A stretch of DNA of 37,305 bases from an uncultured bacterium. GTDB taxonomy: Bacteria > CAIJMQ01. Below, piece by piece: positions 7,194-16,550 of this stretch. Where the stretch lies: NCBI GenBank assembly GCA_903821905.1, contig CAIJMQ010000018.1, positions 1 through 37,305 of the forward strand, given 5' to 3'. The position numbers were made by a program, and so were the translations under genes. The notes under the pieces were generated by a model, which was not told the DNA's origin, did no database searches, and saw only the letters and a program-made list of their open reading frames with translations. Positions within the stretch are counted from its first letter, which is position 1. Each line of letters begins with the position of its first letter.

Positions 7194-9425
7194 ATGAAGA
7201 AGAGTACCTGGAGAAATTTCAAAGGTCATCTCTGGCAAAGAGAGATAAACGTCAGGGATTTCATTCAGAACAACTACATTCCTTACAATGGAGATTCATC
7301 TTTCCTAAAAGGTCCCACAAACAGAACGCAAAATCTTAAAAGTAAAGTCGATAAACTATTCAAGCTTGAAAAAAAGAAAGGCGGAGTGCTTGACATAGAT
7401 ACAAAAACCGTATCTTCGCTCTTGACTTACGGTCCCGGTTACATAGACAAAAAAAACGAAATCATAGTAGGGCTTCAAACCGATAAACCATTAAAGAGAG
7501 GAGTCAATCCTTTCGGCGGGATAAAGATGGTCAGGAAGTCCTGCCAAGCCTATGGCTACAAGCTGGATAAAAGAATAGAAGATTACTTCCATTTCAGGAC
7601 TACACACAACGACGGAGTATTTAGGGTTTATACTGAAGAAATGAAAAAAGCGAGGGAAAACGGGGTCATAACCGGTCTTCCTGATGCTTACGGTAGAGGA
7701 AGAATTATAGGTGATTATAGGAGAGTCCCCCTTTATGGTGTAGATTTCCTTATAGAAAAAAAGCGTGCTGACAGAAATCTGCTGGGCAGAAAGTTAATGG
7801 ACAAAGAAAATATAAAACTTTCCGAGGAACTTTACAGCCAGATCGATTTTTTGGATAAGCTCAAGGATATGGCAAAGATGTATGGATTCAACATCTCCAG
7901 GCCAGCTTCAAATTCTGTAGAGGCAACTCAGTGGTTATATTTTGCATATTTGGGTGCAATAAAAGAACAGAACGGCGCCGCAATGTCGCTGGGCAGAATA
8001 AACACTTTCCTGGATATTTATTTTGAACGCGATTTAAAAGAAGGCTTATTAACCGAAGAAAATGTGCAGGAAACAATAGATGATTTCGTAATAAAACTGA
8101 GAATGGCAAGACAATTAAGAACCCCTGAATACGACGAACTTTTTGCCGGAGACCCGTTATGGATAACTGAATCCGTAGGAGGTATGGGAACAAATGGGAA
8201 AACACTTGTAACAAAAAGTTCTTTCAGGTTCTTAAATACTTTATATAATCTCGGCTCGTCATCAGAGCCAAATCTTACTGTTTTATGGTCAAAGAAGCTC
8301 CCCAAAAATTTCAAACAATTCTGCGCAAAAGTATCAATTGAAACAAATTCTATCCAATACGAAAATGACGACATGATGAGACCTCTTTATGGTGACGATT
8401 ATGGGATAGCTTGTTGTGTCTCTGCGATGAAATTAGGGAAACAGATGCAATATTTCGGTGCACGCTGCAACCTTCCCAAGGTTTTACTTATGGCTCTCAA
8501 CGGAGGGAAAGATGAGTTGACCGGAGAACAAATCGGACCAAAGTTACCTGTTTATAAAACCGAGAAACTTGATTACAAAGAGGTAATGAAGAGGTATAAC
8601 TTCTACCAGAAATGGCTCTGCAATCTTTATGTAAATACAATGAATGTAATACATTTCATGCACGATAAATATGCTTACGAGAAACTGCAGATGGCACTCC
8701 ACGACACGGATGTGGAAAGATTTATGGCTTTCGGAATCGCAGGATTATCTGTAATTGCAGATTCAATTAGCGCCATTAAATACGCAAATGTTAAGCCGAC
8801 ATATGGTAAAAACGGGCTTATTACAGATTTTAAAATTAATGGTGATTTTCCCAAATATGGGAACGATGATAACAGGGTGGATATGATGGCGACAAAAATA
8901 GTGACGGATTTTTATAATAATCTCAAGAAAACTCCAGCATATAGAAATTCAAAACATACTTTATCGATTCTGACAATAACTTCAAACATTGTTTACGGTA
9001 AAAAAACAGGCGCTACTCCCGACGGTAGAAAAAAGGGACAACCATTTGCTCCAGGTGCAAACCCTATGCATCAGAGAGATTCTGCCGGAGCACTAGCATC
9101 TTTGAATTCGGTATCCAAAATACCATATCAATGCTGTAGAGATGGGATTTCCAACACTTTCAGTATTCTTCCCAGTGTTATAGGGAAAGGGATACACGAA
9201 CAAATAGATAATCTTGTAACGATGCTAGACGGATATTTCTTAAAAGGCGGACACCATCTAAACGTAAATGTACTAAACAGGGAGCAACTTGTTGATGCGA
9301 TGAAAAACCCACAGAAGTATCCCAATCTTACCATAAGAGTTTCCGGTTATGCGGTCAATTTCCACAAACTTAGTAAACAACAACAGAAAGAAGTCATCTC
9401 ACGAACCTTCCATTGCAGTATTTAA
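7194..9425 (+). CDS. pflB: Formate C-acetyltransferase (pyruvate formate-lyase)
   Basis: 743 residues, near the usual 750-760. A cytoplasmic glycyl radical enzyme converting pyruvate and CoA to acetyl-CoA and formate. The catalytic cysteine pair is in GIACCVSAM (about residues 404-411, matching E. coli C418/C419), and the glycyl radical loop RVSGYAVNF is near the C-terminus (about 715). Both are intact, and the double cysteine marks a true PFL and not a diol dehydratase or choline lyase type. ATG at 7194 follows GGGAG by six bases. It is controlled by the ZTP riboswitch in its leader and followed by its activase. PFL formate feeds 10-formyl-THF synthesis, which explains the riboswitch logic. 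Confidence 0.97.
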   Translation: MKKSTWRNFKGHLWQREINVRDFIQNNYIPYNGDSSFLKGPTNRTQNLKSKVDKLFKLEKKKGGVLDIDTKTVSSLLTYGPGYIDKKNEIIVGLQTDKPLKRGVNPFGGIKMVRKSCQAYGYKLDKRIEDYFHFRTTHNDGVFRVYTEEMKKARENGVITGLPDAYGRGRIIGDYRRVPLYGVDFLIEKKRADRNLLGRKLMDKENIKLSEELYSQIDFLDKLKDMAKMYGFNISRPASNSVEATQWLYFAYLGAIKEQNGAAMSLGRINTFLDIYFERDLKEGLLTEENVQETIDDFVIKLRMARQLRTPEYDELFAGDPLWITESVGGMGTNGKTLVTKSSFRFLNTLYNLGSSSEPNLTVLWSKKLPKNFKQFCAKVSIETNSIQYENDDMMRPLYGDDYGIACCVSAMKLGKQMQYFGARCNLPKVLLMALNGGKDELTGEQIGPKLPVYKTEKLDYKEVMKRYNFYQKWLCNLYVNTMNVIHFMHDKYAYEKLQMALHDTDVERFMAFGIAGLSVIADSISAIKYANVKPTYGKNGLITDFKINGDFPKYGNDDNRVDMMATKIVTDFYNNLKKTPAYRNSKHTLSILTITSNIVYGKKTGATPDGRKKGQPFAPGANPMHQRDSAGALASLNSVSKIPYQCCRDGISNTFSILPSVIGKGIHEQIDNLVTMLDGYFLKGGHHLNVNVLNREQLVDAMKNPQKYPNLTIRVSGYAVNFHKLSKQQQKEVISRTFHCSI

Positions 9426-9433
9426 TAAAATAT

Positions 9434-9540
9434 GATTACGGAGATTATTAACTGTAGATTACAGAGATTAAAAACTGCCAAATTACACAGACAAACAAAA
9501 TCTTTAATCGCTGAAATCTTTTAGAAATCTCTGCAATCAA
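9434..9540. repeat. Imperfect direct and inverted repeat in the pflB-pflA gap
   Basis: A 23-base unit, GATTACGGAGATTATTAACTGTA, is followed at once by a diverged copy, GATTACAGAGATTAAAAACTG. The second copy (GATTACAGAGATT, 9457-9469) is also an inverted match (12 of 13) to AATCTCTGCAATC at 9526-9538, giving a long stem around a 56-base AT-rich loop. It occupies nearly the whole 129-base intergenic space. It may be a small dispersed repeat or an mRNA structure that sets the PflB to PflA ratio. Confidence 0.55.
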
Positions 9541-9554
9541 ATGTTTTAGATTAT

Positions 9555-10283
9555 ATGAAAGGATACATCCATTCCATTGAAACATTAGGAGCTCTTGATG
9601 GGCCGGGATTGAGAGTTGTTGTTTTCTTTCAGGGATGTCCTATGCGCTGCAAGTATTGCCAGAACCCTGATACCTGGGCACTTAAAGACGGCATTCTAAC
9701 AGATACCAACACCCTCATCAAAAAAATAGAAAACTACAAACCTTATTTCGGAGTAAAGGGCGGCATTACTGTTTCCGGAGGAGAACCTTTTATGCAAGCG
9801 GAATTCCTTCTTGATTTACTAAAAAATCTAAAGAAAAGAAAAATTAAAACTGTAGTTGATACCTGCGGATATTATCTTTCATCTACCGTAAAAAAATGTA
9901 TTGAATATATGGACTTTGTCCTTCTTGATATAAAACATACCGTTAACACTGAACATAAAAAACTGACAGGAAAATCTCTCACAAATGTACTCAAATTTTT
10001 AAATTACTGCTGCAGCCAAAGAAAAAAACTTTGGATAAGGCAAGTAATTATCCCCGGTATCAATGATACTAAAAAAGACATGCAACAGCTTGCTTGTCTT
10101 GTAAAAGATTGCAAATCCATCCAAAAGATTGAACTGCTTCCTTATCATTTAATGGGCAAGTGGAAATGGAAAAAGTTAGGTAAAAAATATCTATTACAGA
10201 AGAAGAAGGGCCCTACACCTGAAAAAATCCGAAAATTGAAAATTTATTTATCCAGACAATTAAAATGCGCGGATGAAATTTAG
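9555..10283 (+). CDS. pflA: Pyruvate formate-lyase activating enzyme (radical SAM)
   Basis: 242 residues. The radical SAM cluster motif CPMRCKYCQNPDTW (C-x3-C-x2-C) is at about 29-41, followed by GGITVSGGEPFMQAEFL for SAM binding and VDTCGY; this is the short PflA form without extra ferredoxin clusters. It abstracts hydrogen from the PflB glycine to form the stable radical. It follows pflB by 129 bases that contain a repeat, with no good Shine-Dalgarno site, so expression may be lower than for pflB. Its stop codon overlaps the stop of the convergent GH94 gene by four bases. Confidence 0.95.
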   Translation: MKGYIHSIETLGALDGPGLRVVVFFQGCPMRCKYCQNPDTWALKDGILTDTNTLIKKIENYKPYFGVKGGITVSGGEPFMQAEFLLDLLKNLKKRKIKTVVDTCGYYLSSTVKKCIEYMDFVLLDIKHTVNTEHKKLTGKSLTNVLKFLNYCCSQRKKLWIRQVIIPGINDTKKDMQQLACLVKDCKSIQKIELLPYHLMGKWKWKKLGKKYLLQKKKGPTPEKIRKLKIYLSRQLKCADEI

Positions 10284-12661
10284 TAAAGCTCGACAACTAC
10301 TTCATTATGTTTCTTGCAGTTTTCAACCAACAGGAGATTACCCTTAACATCTTTGCCATTTAGGCTTAATTTCTTTACGCCTTTGCCCTTTGAACCGTTA
10401 TTTATCTTGACATTAAAATCCATTCCGCGGAATTTGCGCGTTATATGAATTTGTTTCCACTTTGACGGTAAACAGGGGTCAATTAATAAACCTTTATAAT
10501 CCGGTCTAATGCCTAAAATATATTGAGTGGCTGCATAATAAGACCAGGAAACCGTACCGCTAAGCCAAGGTATACGACCGGCACCAAAACGCCTACTGGG
10601 TTTGGCATGAGTCCATTGGCAGTGGACATACGGTTCAACCTGTCGAATCTCTGCTTTATCGTTAAAAGCCGATGGCATATAAGCACGATAATACTCATAA
10701 GCCCTATCATTATGTCCGAGCATCGTTTCGGCTATAACAGCCCAGCCTTGAGTATGATTAAAAATAGAACCATTTTCCTTTGTACCGGCTGGGAAAATAA
10801 CCCCGCCGTAAATATCCGTATTCTTCCTGAATGGCGGGGCCAATAACATCACTCCGTATTCAGAAAACAAGCGTTTATATACACTGTCCATTGCGGTTTT
10901 TGCCTGTTGTGACGTAGCAATTCCGCTGAGAATAGCCCAAGATTGTGTTTCAAGGAAAATCGAGCCCTCGGATTCGGATTTACTTCCGACTATACGACCA
11001 TCTTCACGCAATGCTCTTACAAACCATTCTCCGTCCCAAGTGTACTTTTGAATATTTTCATCAAGTTTCTTGAGATTATCTTTAGCCCAAGAAACTTCAT
11101 CGGGTTTATTTAGCATTTCTGCAACTTCGGCATATACGACAAAAGCATAATGCAGCTGAAACGCTACAAATACGGACTCCATCTCTACGCCGCGGCTCAA
11201 ACAATCATTCCAGTCCGCCTGAAGTGCATTAGGTAACCCATGAGAACCACTATGGTTTAGATTGAATTCTATCGCTCGGCGTAAATGTCCAAGGATAGTA
11301 TCCTCACCATTATCTGCATAAGGTAAAACCTTCTCGTAGAAAGATGTATCACCTGTTTCTTTTACATAAGTCGGCACAGCATTGAATAACCAAAGACAAT
11401 CGTCAGACCTATACTGGTCAGGGGTTTTTTCTTTACCGGGATGATGTTCAAATGGCTTAACAATTGAAATTGCTCCGCCATTAGAACATTGCCCTGTAAT
11501 CATCAACTCAAGCCGTTGGCGAGCTTCGTCAGGAATTAATGACAAAGCTCCAATCATATCTTGCACAGTATCACGATAGCCCAATCCGTCACGTTCTCCT
11601 GTATAAACCAGTGAAGCAGTACGAGACCAAGCATAAGTAATCAAACAGTTATATGCATTCCAGACATTAACCATACTATCAAAATCTTTATCGGGTGTTT
11701 CCACATTAAGCACATTAAGAAGACCATGCCATTTGTTCTTCACATTCTCAAATGCTTCGTGTACCTTATCCATTGAACTTAGTTCAGAGAGTGCTTTCTT
11801 TCCGTCATATGCAGCACTGCCTATTCCCATCACTACGGAAAATTCTTTACTTTGCCCCGGCGCAAGTTCAATATCTATCTGTAATGTTCCGCAACCATTA
11901 TCACCATAAGCGCATGAACCCATGCATTTGCCTTTTTCAACCACAATCGGATTAGAATAACTGCGATAAGGTCCCAAGAATATATCTCTGTCGGTATCAA
12001 AACCTGAAGGTTTTGCGCCAACAAGCCCCAAAAATAAGTATTTATCAATTACACGTGATTTGGGGTCAGATGGATTACCGGCATAATTAGGATGCACAAT
12101 ATAACTAATCATACCTTCGGTCATGCCACAGTCTATAATATGCTGAGAATATTGCTGGTTGAACACATCTTGGAAAATCGACCATTCGCTTGCAAACTCT
12201 ACAAAAGTAAAGATACTCAACTTGCGAGTTTTTTTAGATTCATTAGTAAGTTTTAAAACCCAACATTCATACAATTTATCCAGCGGAACAAAATAAGTAG
12301 ATTCAGAATTTATTTCGTTATAATTTGATTCGATAATAGTATAAGCTGTGCCGTGTCGGCAGGTGGTTTTATACTTATCCAACGGTTTACCTGTGGGCTG
12401 CCAACTTGAAGACCAGTAATCGCCGGATTCTTTATCTCGGATGTAAAAATATCTGCCAGGTTGGTCCATCGGAATGTTATTGAAGATTATGCGCGTAAAT
12501 CTACCGCGAGCTGCGGAACGCCAGAAACTATAACCACCGGCATTGTTTGTAATAATTGCGCCATACTCCGTAGAGCCCAAATAATTACTCCACGAACGAG
12601 GTGTGTTAGGTTTTGTGATTACATATTCTTTATTCTTGTCATCAAAATGTCCGAATTGCAT
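10280..12661 (-). CDS. GH94 cellobiose/chitobiose-type phosphorylase
   Basis: 793 residues, matching the 790-810 of cellobiose and N,N'-diacetylchitobiose phosphorylases. The N-terminus MQFGHFDDKNKEYVITKPNTPRSW and NYLG, NNAGGYSF and GRYFYIRD follow the GH94 beta-sandwich domain. The (alpha/alpha)6 barrel carries LGYRDTVQDM and ADWNDCL (about residue 483), whose aspartate is the general acid. The C-terminus has YILGIRPDYKGLLIDPCLP and KGVKKLSLNGK. The enzyme splits a beta-linked disaccharide with inorganic phosphate into a sugar 1-phosphate and free sugar in the cytoplasm, saving ATP. Motifs are shared between the cellobiose and chitobiose types, so the substrate is open. No cellulase, chitinase or sugar transporter is adjacent. 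No ribosome site: the -10 box sits six bases before the ATG. Confidence 0.93.
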   Translation of the reverse strand: MQFGHFDDKNKEYVITKPNTPRSWSNYLGSTEYGAIITNNAGGYSFWRSAARGRFTRIIFNNIPMDQPGRYFYIRDKESGDYWSSSWQPTGKPLDKYKTTCRHGTAYTIIESNYNEINSESTYFVPLDKLYECWVLKLTNESKKTRKLSIFTFVEFASEWSIFQDVFNQQYSQHIIDCGMTEGMISYIVHPNYAGNPSDPKSRVIDKYLFLGLVGAKPSGFDTDRDIFLGPYRSYSNPIVVEKGKCMGSCAYGDNGCGTLQIDIELAPGQSKEFSVVMGIGSAAYDGKKALSELSSMDKVHEAFENVKNKWHGLLNVLNVETPDKDFDSMVNVWNAYNCLITYAWSRTASLVYTGERDGLGYRDTVQDMIGALSLIPDEARQRLELMITGQCSNGGAISIVKPFEHHPGKEKTPDQYRSDDCLWLFNAVPTYVKETGDTSFYEKVLPYADNGEDTILGHLRRAIEFNLNHSGSHGLPNALQADWNDCLSRGVEMESVFVAFQLHYAFVVYAEVAEMLNKPDEVSWAKDNLKKLDENIQKYTWDGEWFVRALREDGRIVGSKSESEGSIFLETQSWAILSGIATSQQAKTAMDSVYKRLFSEYGVMLLAPPFRKNTDIYGGVIFPAGTKENGSIFNHTQGWAVIAETMLGHNDRAYEYYRAYMPSAFNDKAEIRQVEPYVHCQWTHAKPSRRFGAGRIPWLSGTVSWSYYAATQYILGIRPDYKGLLIDPCLPSKWKQIHITRKFRGMDFNVKINNGSKGKGVKKLSLNGKDVKGNLLLVENCKKHNEVVVELY

Positions 12662-12667
12662 GGGGAT

Positions 12668-12676
12668 ATTATATCA
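12668..12676 (-). promoter_or_regulatory. Extended -10 promoter of the GH94 gene, predicted leaderless
   Basis: The minus strand reads TGATATAAT followed by six bases and the ATG. The TGn extension compensates for the lack of a clear -35 box. Initiation about seven bases downstream would fall on the ATG itself. Confidence 0.5.
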
Positions 12677-12703
12677 GAATTTTTATTCTGTGCTTATTTT
12701 TAA

Positions 12704-12709
12704 TATAAT
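12704..12709 (+). promoter_or_regulatory. -10 box of the beta-CASP gene, very short leader
   Basis: A perfect TATAAT lies 14 bases before the ATG at 12724. The predicted leader is about 8 nt (CAAACC before ATG) with no Shine-Dalgarno sequence. The -35 region is weak. It is divergent from the GH94 promoter within a 62-base gap. Confidence 0.45.
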
Positions 12710-12723
12710 ACTTAAATCAAACC

Positions 12724-14121
12724 ATGAAAATTAAACTACTCGGTGCAGCCGGAGATGTAACTGGTTCAAGGTTCCTACTGGAAAGTGATGAATCTAAGGT
12801 TTTAATAGATTGCGGTTTATATCAGGGGAGAGAATCACGTGCGCACAACTGGGAAAAATTTCCAGTAGACCCTTCAAGTATAGATAACATAATTATCACG
12901 CATGCACACCTGGACCACTGCGGATATTTGCCAAAGCTGGTAAAAGAAGGATTCAATGGTAAAATATTCTGTACTCCTCCAACTGCAGAGATTGCGCAAA
13001 TTTCCCTTTTAGATTCTGCAAAATTACAAGAAGAGGATGCAGAATATAAAAAATTTAGACACGAACGGGAAGGGAAAAAGGGGCCACATCCTGAGATTCC
13101 ACTTTATACGGTCGAAGATGCGGAAAAGGTTTTCCCTTTATTTGAAACCGTGCCCTATAAAAATGAAATTCAAATTACTCCTGATATAAGAGCAACTCTT
13201 TATGACGCCGGGCACGTGCTTGGTTCATCAATGGTAGAGCTAATATTCAATAATAACGGTAAAGAAAATAAAATCATCTTCTCAGGCGATATAGGCAGAC
13301 AAGGAAACCCTATTCTTTGTGACCCGACTACTTTCCAGGAAGCCGATTATGTTTTTATGGAAACAACCTATGGTAATAGACTTCACGAAGACGGAAAGCC
13401 ATCTGTAGAAAAGTTTCAGAGAATAATAATAGATACTAAAAATAGAGGCGGTAATATCGTTATACCAACATTTGCCATCGAGAGGACACAGGACCTTCTC
13501 TTTTATTTAAGTCGTCTGTTAAGAGATAAAAAAATACCCCCCCTTAGGGTCTTTGTCGATAGTCCAATGGCTATAAATGTTACCGAGGTTTTCAAAAATT
13601 ATACTGATTACTTTGACGAAGAAACACGAAATCTTATTAAAAGCGGGAAGTCCCCGTTTGATTTTCCGTCACTAAAAACAACAAGGTTAAGCTCCGAGTC
13701 AAAAGAAATCAACGATGTAAAGGGAACTTCTATTATTATGGCCGGCTCCGGTATGTGTACGGGAGGTAGAATAAAACATCATCTTGTAAAAAATATTACA
13801 AGACCAGAAAGCACTATACTGTTTGTGGGTTACCAAGCGCAAGAAACTTTGGGAAGAGAAATACTCGAGAGGCCTCAGTCTGTTAGAATCTTGGGTAATG
13901 TATATTCCATCCGAGCAAAAATTGAAAAAATAAACGGATTCTCCGCTCATGCCGATAGAGATGAGCTGCTTAGATGGGTTTTGAGTTTCAAGGAAGCTCC
14001 CAAGAAAATATTTCTTGTCCACGGCGAAAAAGAGGTCGCAGAGAGCTTCGCTTCACTTTTGAGAGAAAAGATAAAAAGCGAAATCATAGCTCCGGGATAT
14101 CCCCAAGAATATACTCTCTAA
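12724..14121 (+). CDS. Metallo-beta-lactamase/beta-CASP family ribonuclease-like protein (YSH1/CPSF-73 type)
   Basis: 465 residues. The MBL domain starts at once (MKIKLLGAAGDVTGSRFLLE, LIDCGLYQG), with zinc ligands in THAHLDHCGYLPK (about residues 59-71), DAGHVLGS and FSGDIGR. The beta-CASP insert follows at about 220-380 (ETTYGNR, IPTFAIERTQDLL, VDSPMA, MAGSGMCTGGRI), and the RMMBL region ends the protein (NGFSAHADRDELLRW, FLVHGE). All catalytic motifs are present. Family members are RNA endo- or exonucleases related to eukaryotic CPSF-73; the bacterial YSH1-type copies are little studied. It lacks the N-terminal KH domains of archaeal aCPSF1. It may be transcribed with purE downstream, although purE has its own -10. 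Confidence 0.92.
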   Translation: MKIKLLGAAGDVTGSRFLLESDESKVLIDCGLYQGRESRAHNWEKFPVDPSSIDNIIITHAHLDHCGYLPKLVKEGFNGKIFCTPPTAEIAQISLLDSAKLQEEDAEYKKFRHEREGKKGPHPEIPLYTVEDAEKVFPLFETVPYKNEIQITPDIRATLYDAGHVLGSSMVELIFNNNGKENKIIFSGDIGRQGNPILCDPTTFQEADYVFMETTYGNRLHEDGKPSVEKFQRIIIDTKNRGGNIVIPTFAIERTQDLLFYLSRLLRDKKIPPLRVFVDSPMAINVTEVFKNYTDYFDEETRNLIKSGKSPFDFPSLKTTRLSSESKEINDVKGTSIIMAGSGMCTGGRIKHHLVKNITRPESTILFVGYQAQETLGREILERPQSVRILGNVYSIRAKIEKINGFSAHADRDELLRWVLSFKEAPKKIFLVHGEKEVAESFASLLREKIKSEIIAPGYPQEYTL

Positions 14122-14143
14122 ACTTTCTATTAAAAATTTTTCG

Positions 14144-14152
14144 TGATACAAT
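14144..14152 (+). promoter_or_regulatory. Extended -10 promoter of purE, predicted leaderless
   Basis: TGATACAAT ends seven bases before the purE ATG. No Shine-Dalgarno sequence fits between it and the start codon, and the -35 region is poor. Confidence 0.45.
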
Positions 14153-14159
14153 TTAAACT

Positions 14160-14666
14160 ATGAAAGAGAAAATTCTTATTAGTATCGTGATGGGCAGCGA
14201 CAGCGACTTGCCCGTTTCAAAAAATACCACAGAAATCCTTGATAAGATACATTTAGGTTACGAAGTAAATATTCTTTCCGCGCACAGAACACCCGAAGAG
14301 ACTGCTAAATATGCAAAAGGGCTTCAGAAACGCGGCATTGAAGTAGTAATCGCTTTAGCAGGAGGAGCGTTCCATTTGGCAGGCGTAATTGCTGCATATA
14401 CAACTATTCCCGTAATCGCGGTTCCCTTGGCAGTCCCACCCTTAAACGGCTTGGATTCATTCCTATCAACACTGCAAATGCCAAGAGGCATACCTGTTGC
14501 AGTTATGGCTGTCGGCAATTGGGGCGCAACGAATGCCGGGATTTTTGCATCTGAGATATTGGCATTGAAATATCCATCTATTAAAGTATCTCTAAGCAAG
14601 ATGCGTAAGGAATCAGCTCAAAAGGTCTGTGAGCAGAACAAAAAACTAAGTTGCAGGAAGAAATAG
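14160..14666 (+). CDS. purE: N5-carboxyaminoimidazole ribonucleotide mutase (class I PurE)
   Basis: 168 residues; the core aligns with class I PurE: SIVMGSDSDLPV (about 8-19), LSAHRTPEET (about 39-48, with the catalytic His in SAHRTP), ALAGGAFHLAGVIAAYTTIPVIAVP and the LNGLDSFLSTLQMPRGIPVAVMAVG loop. The enzyme moves the carboxyl group of N5-CAIR to C4, giving CAIR in purine synthesis. GGAFHLAG replaces the usual GGAAHLPG, a mild change at the active-site loop. The C-terminus has an extra basic tail (about 20 residues) that overlaps recX by 16 bases. A partner purK is not in the window. Confidence 0.93.
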   Translation: MKEKILISIVMGSDSDLPVSKNTTEILDKIHLGYEVNILSAHRTPEETAKYAKGLQKRGIEVVIALAGGAFHLAGVIAAYTTIPVIAVPLAVPPLNGLDSFLSTLQMPRGIPVAVMAVGNWGATNAGIFASEILALKYPSIKVSLSKMRKESAQKVCEQNKKLSCRKK

Positions 14667-15115
14667 AAAAAGCCAAAATAGCCGCATTCCGACTTCTTTC
14701 CTACCGCATGAGGTCATGCAAGGAAATATCCGATAAACTCAAAGAGAAAGGATTTCCTCAAGATATAATCCGCACTGTAATCAAAGATTTAAAAAGATTA
14801 GACTTCTTGAATGATCTGAATTTCGCTAAAGCATTTGTCGAAAGCCGTCTGATACATAACCCCAAAGGAAGAGCATTTCTGCGTTATGAACTATTTAAAA
14901 AAGGGGTAGAGAACAAAATTATAGACGAGGCAATCGGAGAAAAAATATCTGCCGAAAAAGAAGAGGATATAGCACAACTTTTAGCGGAAAAGGTCTGGCA
15001 GAAGAAAAAGAATGTTGAAGTAATGAAAAGAAAAGCCCAAACCTATAATTATTTAGCAAGAAGAGGTTTCCCTGCTTCTCTTGTAACAAAGATAGTAGAA
15101 GAGAAAAAGGACTGA
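14651..15115 (+). CDS. recX: Regulatory protein RecX
   Basis: 154 residues, typical of RecX, which caps RecA filaments and limits recombination. Three-helix repeats are visible: AFRLLSYRMRSCKEISDKLKEKGFPQDIIRTVIKDLKRLDFLNDLNFAKAFVESRL, then KGRAFLRYELFKKGVENKIIDEAI, then KAQTYNYLARRGFPASLVTKIVEE. The start is TTG at 14651, inside the end of purE, with purE sequence providing a GGAAG-like site further in; a later start would remove the first helix. recA is not in the window. The overlap with purE suggests co-translation without a functional link. Confidence 0.88.
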   Translation: MQEEIEKAKIAAFRLLSYRMRSCKEISDKLKEKGFPQDIIRTVIKDLKRLDFLNDLNFAKAFVESRLIHNPKGRAFLRYELFKKGVENKIIDEAIGEKISAEKEEDIAQLLAEKVWQKKKNVEVMKRKAQTYNYLARRGFPASLVTKIVEEKKD

Positions 15116-15135
15116 AATCTAAAGTTATCTTATCT

Positions 15136-16476
15136 TTACCTAAAATATCTCAGGTATAAAAACAGATTACAGAGCGCTATAACTATTATCATCGCCGGCA
15201 TTGCATATTTACAATATCTTGGCCAGCCAACCTTGTAGCCATTTTTCTCTGCATTTGCAATACCTACAACATTTGCTGATGCGCCGATTGGTGTACCATT
15301 GCCGCCAATATCAGTTCCCAAAGCAAGTGACCAAGATAATGTTCCCAAAGGAATTCCGGTTTTTGAAAGTCCAAAAATAACCGGGACCATAGTTGCAGCA
15401 AACGGTATATTGTCAATTATTGCCGATGCAAACGCTGAAAGCCATAGGATTATGGACACAGTTAAAAAGGCATTCCCCTTTGAGATACTGCCAATCCATT
15501 GTGCCAATATATCAAGAATTTTTGTGTATTCCAGTCCACCAACACATATAAAAAGCCCGAAGAAAAACAATAATGTCCGCCAATCAATCCGTCTAATGAC
15601 TTTATGATGCGATTTAAACATAAAAAGTAAAGTTAGGACGGCAGCAATTACTCCTATAAAAGCAACCGAAAGACCTGTCGATGCATGCGTAATAAGCAAA
15701 GTTGCAACGATAATAAATAAAACTACATATGCTAAAAACAACTGTTTATGTCGAATAGCCCTATTAGGATTTGGATACATTTTAGGGTTTAGTTCTGTTT
15801 TTGAAACCAGCTCTTTCTTGAAAACAATATAGAAAAATATTAACGTAAAAATTACTCCTATCCATGCAATTAGTCCTGTATTTTTCAGAAAATCAAAAAA
15901 CGTAAAACCAAATGATGTCCCTATGATTATGTTTGGCGGGTCACCGCACATTGTAGCGCTGCCGCCTGTATTTGCAGCAAAAATTTCAGAAATTATGACT
16001 GGTATCGGGTCAAATTTTAATAATCTCGCAAGTTCAATTGTAACAGTTGAAAGGAAAAGAAGAACTGTTATGCTATCAATAAACATTGAAAGAAATGCCG
16101 AAAGAAGTATAAAGGAAATAAATATCGGTACAACTTTGTAGTTTACCAGCTTAGCAACACAAAGACACAGCCATCTAAAAAAACCAACTCTTGCAAGTCC
16201 TTCCACCATCACCATCATCCCCGCAATAAAGATTATCGTCTGCCAATTGACGCCATGAGACACTCCTTCTTTAAGTCCTTTTGTTATCCAAAATGAAGGA
16301 TGGAAGATTTCTTTGATATTTAAAACCCAGAGGATTGCATCAGGCGTTCTTAATACAAAAATTGTAATTAGCAATGCACCTATTAACGCGGGAATGTACC
16401 TATGCCACTTTTCTAAAATAATTGAAACAAACATGGCCCCGAAAATTATAATAGCCAGTATTTGAGTCCCTGTCAT
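15136..16476 (-). CDS. ArsB/NhaD/SLC13-type ion transporter
   Basis: 446 residues with about 11-12 membrane segments. Features of the ion transporter superfamily are present: IIFIAGMMVMVEGLARVGFF in the first half, ANTGGSATMCGDPPNIIIGTSFGF (re-entrant hairpin with GDPPNI), and the second-half repeat LLFFFGLFICVGGLE, SAIIDNIPFAATMVPVI and DIGGNGTPIGASANVVGIA. The two hairpins with GDPPN and GTPIGASAN are the inverted-repeat substrate sites of the ArsB/P-protein/citrate group. The substrate could be arsenite, Na+/H+ or a dicarboxylate; no arsR/arsC or metabolic gene is adjacent to decide. GAGGAG lies 13 bases upstream of the ATG, somewhat far. It follows the ROK gene in the same direction with a 74-base gap. 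Confidence 0.85.
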   Translation of the reverse strand: MTGTQILAIIIFGAMFVSIILEKWHRYIPALIGALLITIFVLRTPDAILWVLNIKEIFHPSFWITKGLKEGVSHGVNWQTIIFIAGMMVMVEGLARVGFFRWLCLCVAKLVNYKVVPIFISFILLSAFLSMFIDSITVLLFLSTVTIELARLLKFDPIPVIISEIFAANTGGSATMCGDPPNIIIGTSFGFTFFDFLKNTGLIAWIGVIFTLIFFYIVFKKELVSKTELNPKMYPNPNRAIRHKQLFLAYVVLFIIVATLLITHASTGLSVAFIGVIAAVLTLLFMFKSHHKVIRRIDWRTLLFFFGLFICVGGLEYTKILDILAQWIGSISKGNAFLTVSIILWLSAFASAIIDNIPFAATMVPVIFGLSKTGIPLGTLSWSLALGTDIGGNGTPIGASANVVGIANAEKNGYKVGWPRYCKYAMPAMIIVIALCNLFLYLRYFR

Positions 16477-16550
16477 TTTATCTTTAATGCTCCTCTATGG
16501 CACTTCCTACATAAACAACATTCAATAAGACCAATGCTACGTAAAAAATT

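Noticed and set aside
9434-9540. CRISPR array in the pflB-pflA gap
   Set aside because: Only two adjacent imperfect units without spacers, and no cas genes.
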